DNA of 5,419 nucleotides from Treponema sp. Lineage in GTDB: Bacteria; Spirochaetota; Spirochaetia; Treponematales; Breznakiellaceae. This document shows, one piece after another, positions 5,289-5,419 of the stretch. The stretch is from assembly GCA_031267115.1 (NCBI GenBank), contig JAIRZS010000304.1, positions 1-5,419 on the forward strand, read 5' to 3'. The translations under genes were made by a program, and so were the position numbers. A model generated the notes under the pieces. It was not told the DNA's origin, did no database searches, and was given only the letters and a program-made list of their open reading frames with translations. The first letter of the stretch is position 1, and each line of letters opens with the position of its first letter.

Positions 5289-5294
5289 TATATT
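5289..5294 (+). promoter_or_regulatory. -10-like hexamer 6 nt before the lipoprotein ATG
   Basis: The sequence reads TATATT-TGGATT-ATG, the same spacing as at the HAD gene. If it is used, the mRNA would begin at or next to the start codon. The matching -35 region (TTTCCG, 5266-5271) is weak. No good Shine-Dalgarno sequence is present. Confidence 0.4.
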
Positions 5295-5300
5295 TGGATT

Positions 5301-5419
5301 ATGCGTTTGATAAGATCACAAGGATCGCGGGGGTTACGGTTTTATCCCCTTGGCTTTGTTTTTCTGTTACTGTTTTTAGGTTCCTGCAAACTGACGCCCG
5401 ATGAGCCGGAAGAGGAGCC
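5301..5419 (+). CDS. Putative lipoprotein, N-terminal part only
   Basis: The frame is open from ATG 5301 to the window edge (39 complete codons). It encodes a lipoprotein signal peptide: a basic n-region (Arg2, Arg5, Arg10, Arg13), a hydrophobic stretch at about 17-27, and the lipobox LGSC with Cys29 as the predicted lipidated residue. Signal peptidase II would cleave before Cys29. The mature protein starts KLTPDEPEEE, an acidic tether-like segment. An in-frame TAA at 5280-5282 rules out a start further upstream, so ATG 5301 is well constrained. The gene is divergent from aat. Nothing can be said about the function of the mature domain, which lies outside the window. Confidence 0.8.
   Translation, partial: MRLIRSQGSRGLRFYPLGFVFLLLFLGSCKLTPDEPEEE

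Overview
The window looks like chromosomal DNA from a GC-rich spirochaete, most likely a relative of the insect-gut or free-living treponemes. This rests on the set of protein families: an L/F-tRNA-protein transferase of the 'DLGM...DYK..LGA' type, a DUF4080-type radical SAM protein and a GlgX/TreX debranching enzyme. The repeat-laden intergenic DNA fits as well. The assignment is an inference; no rRNA or other marker gene is present.

Layout. Four genes lie on the minus strand and read from right to left: an aat-family aminoacyl-tRNA-protein transferase (4783-4043), the glycogen debranching enzyme glgX (4017-1825), a HAD-type 5'(3')-deoxyribonucleotidase-like protein (1684-1058), and the N-terminal part of a radical SAM protein (938-1, cut by the window edge). 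On the right, a divergent plus-strand gene (5301 onward, cut by the edge) encodes the start of a lipoprotein. The aat and glgX genes are only 25 nt apart and may be cotranscribed. glgX and the HAD gene are separated by three stacked stem-loops, so transcription probably stops or is processed there.

Function. GlgX hydrolyses alpha-1,6 branch points of phosphorylase-trimmed glycogen. The HAD protein probably dephosphorylates nucleotides. The transferase adds Leu or Phe to proteins with N-terminal Arg or Lys and marks them for ClpS/ClpAP degradation. The radical SAM protein has no known substrate. These genes do not form an obvious pathway; they look like ordinary housekeeping neighbours.

The intergenic DNA is the most unusual part. 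GC-rich hairpin elements sharing short words recur at 981-1043, 4824-4856 and 4945-5036. A degenerate 7-nt periodic array lies at 5122-5212. Several genes have a -10-like hexamer placed against, or 6 nt before, the start codon, which suggests leaderless or very short-leader transcripts. The same signals argue for moving two starts: aat to a GTG at 4783 with a good Shine-Dalgarno sequence, and the HAD gene to the ATG at 1684. I found no convincing new multi-gene system, mobile element with a transposase, CRISPR array, tRNA or rRNA.
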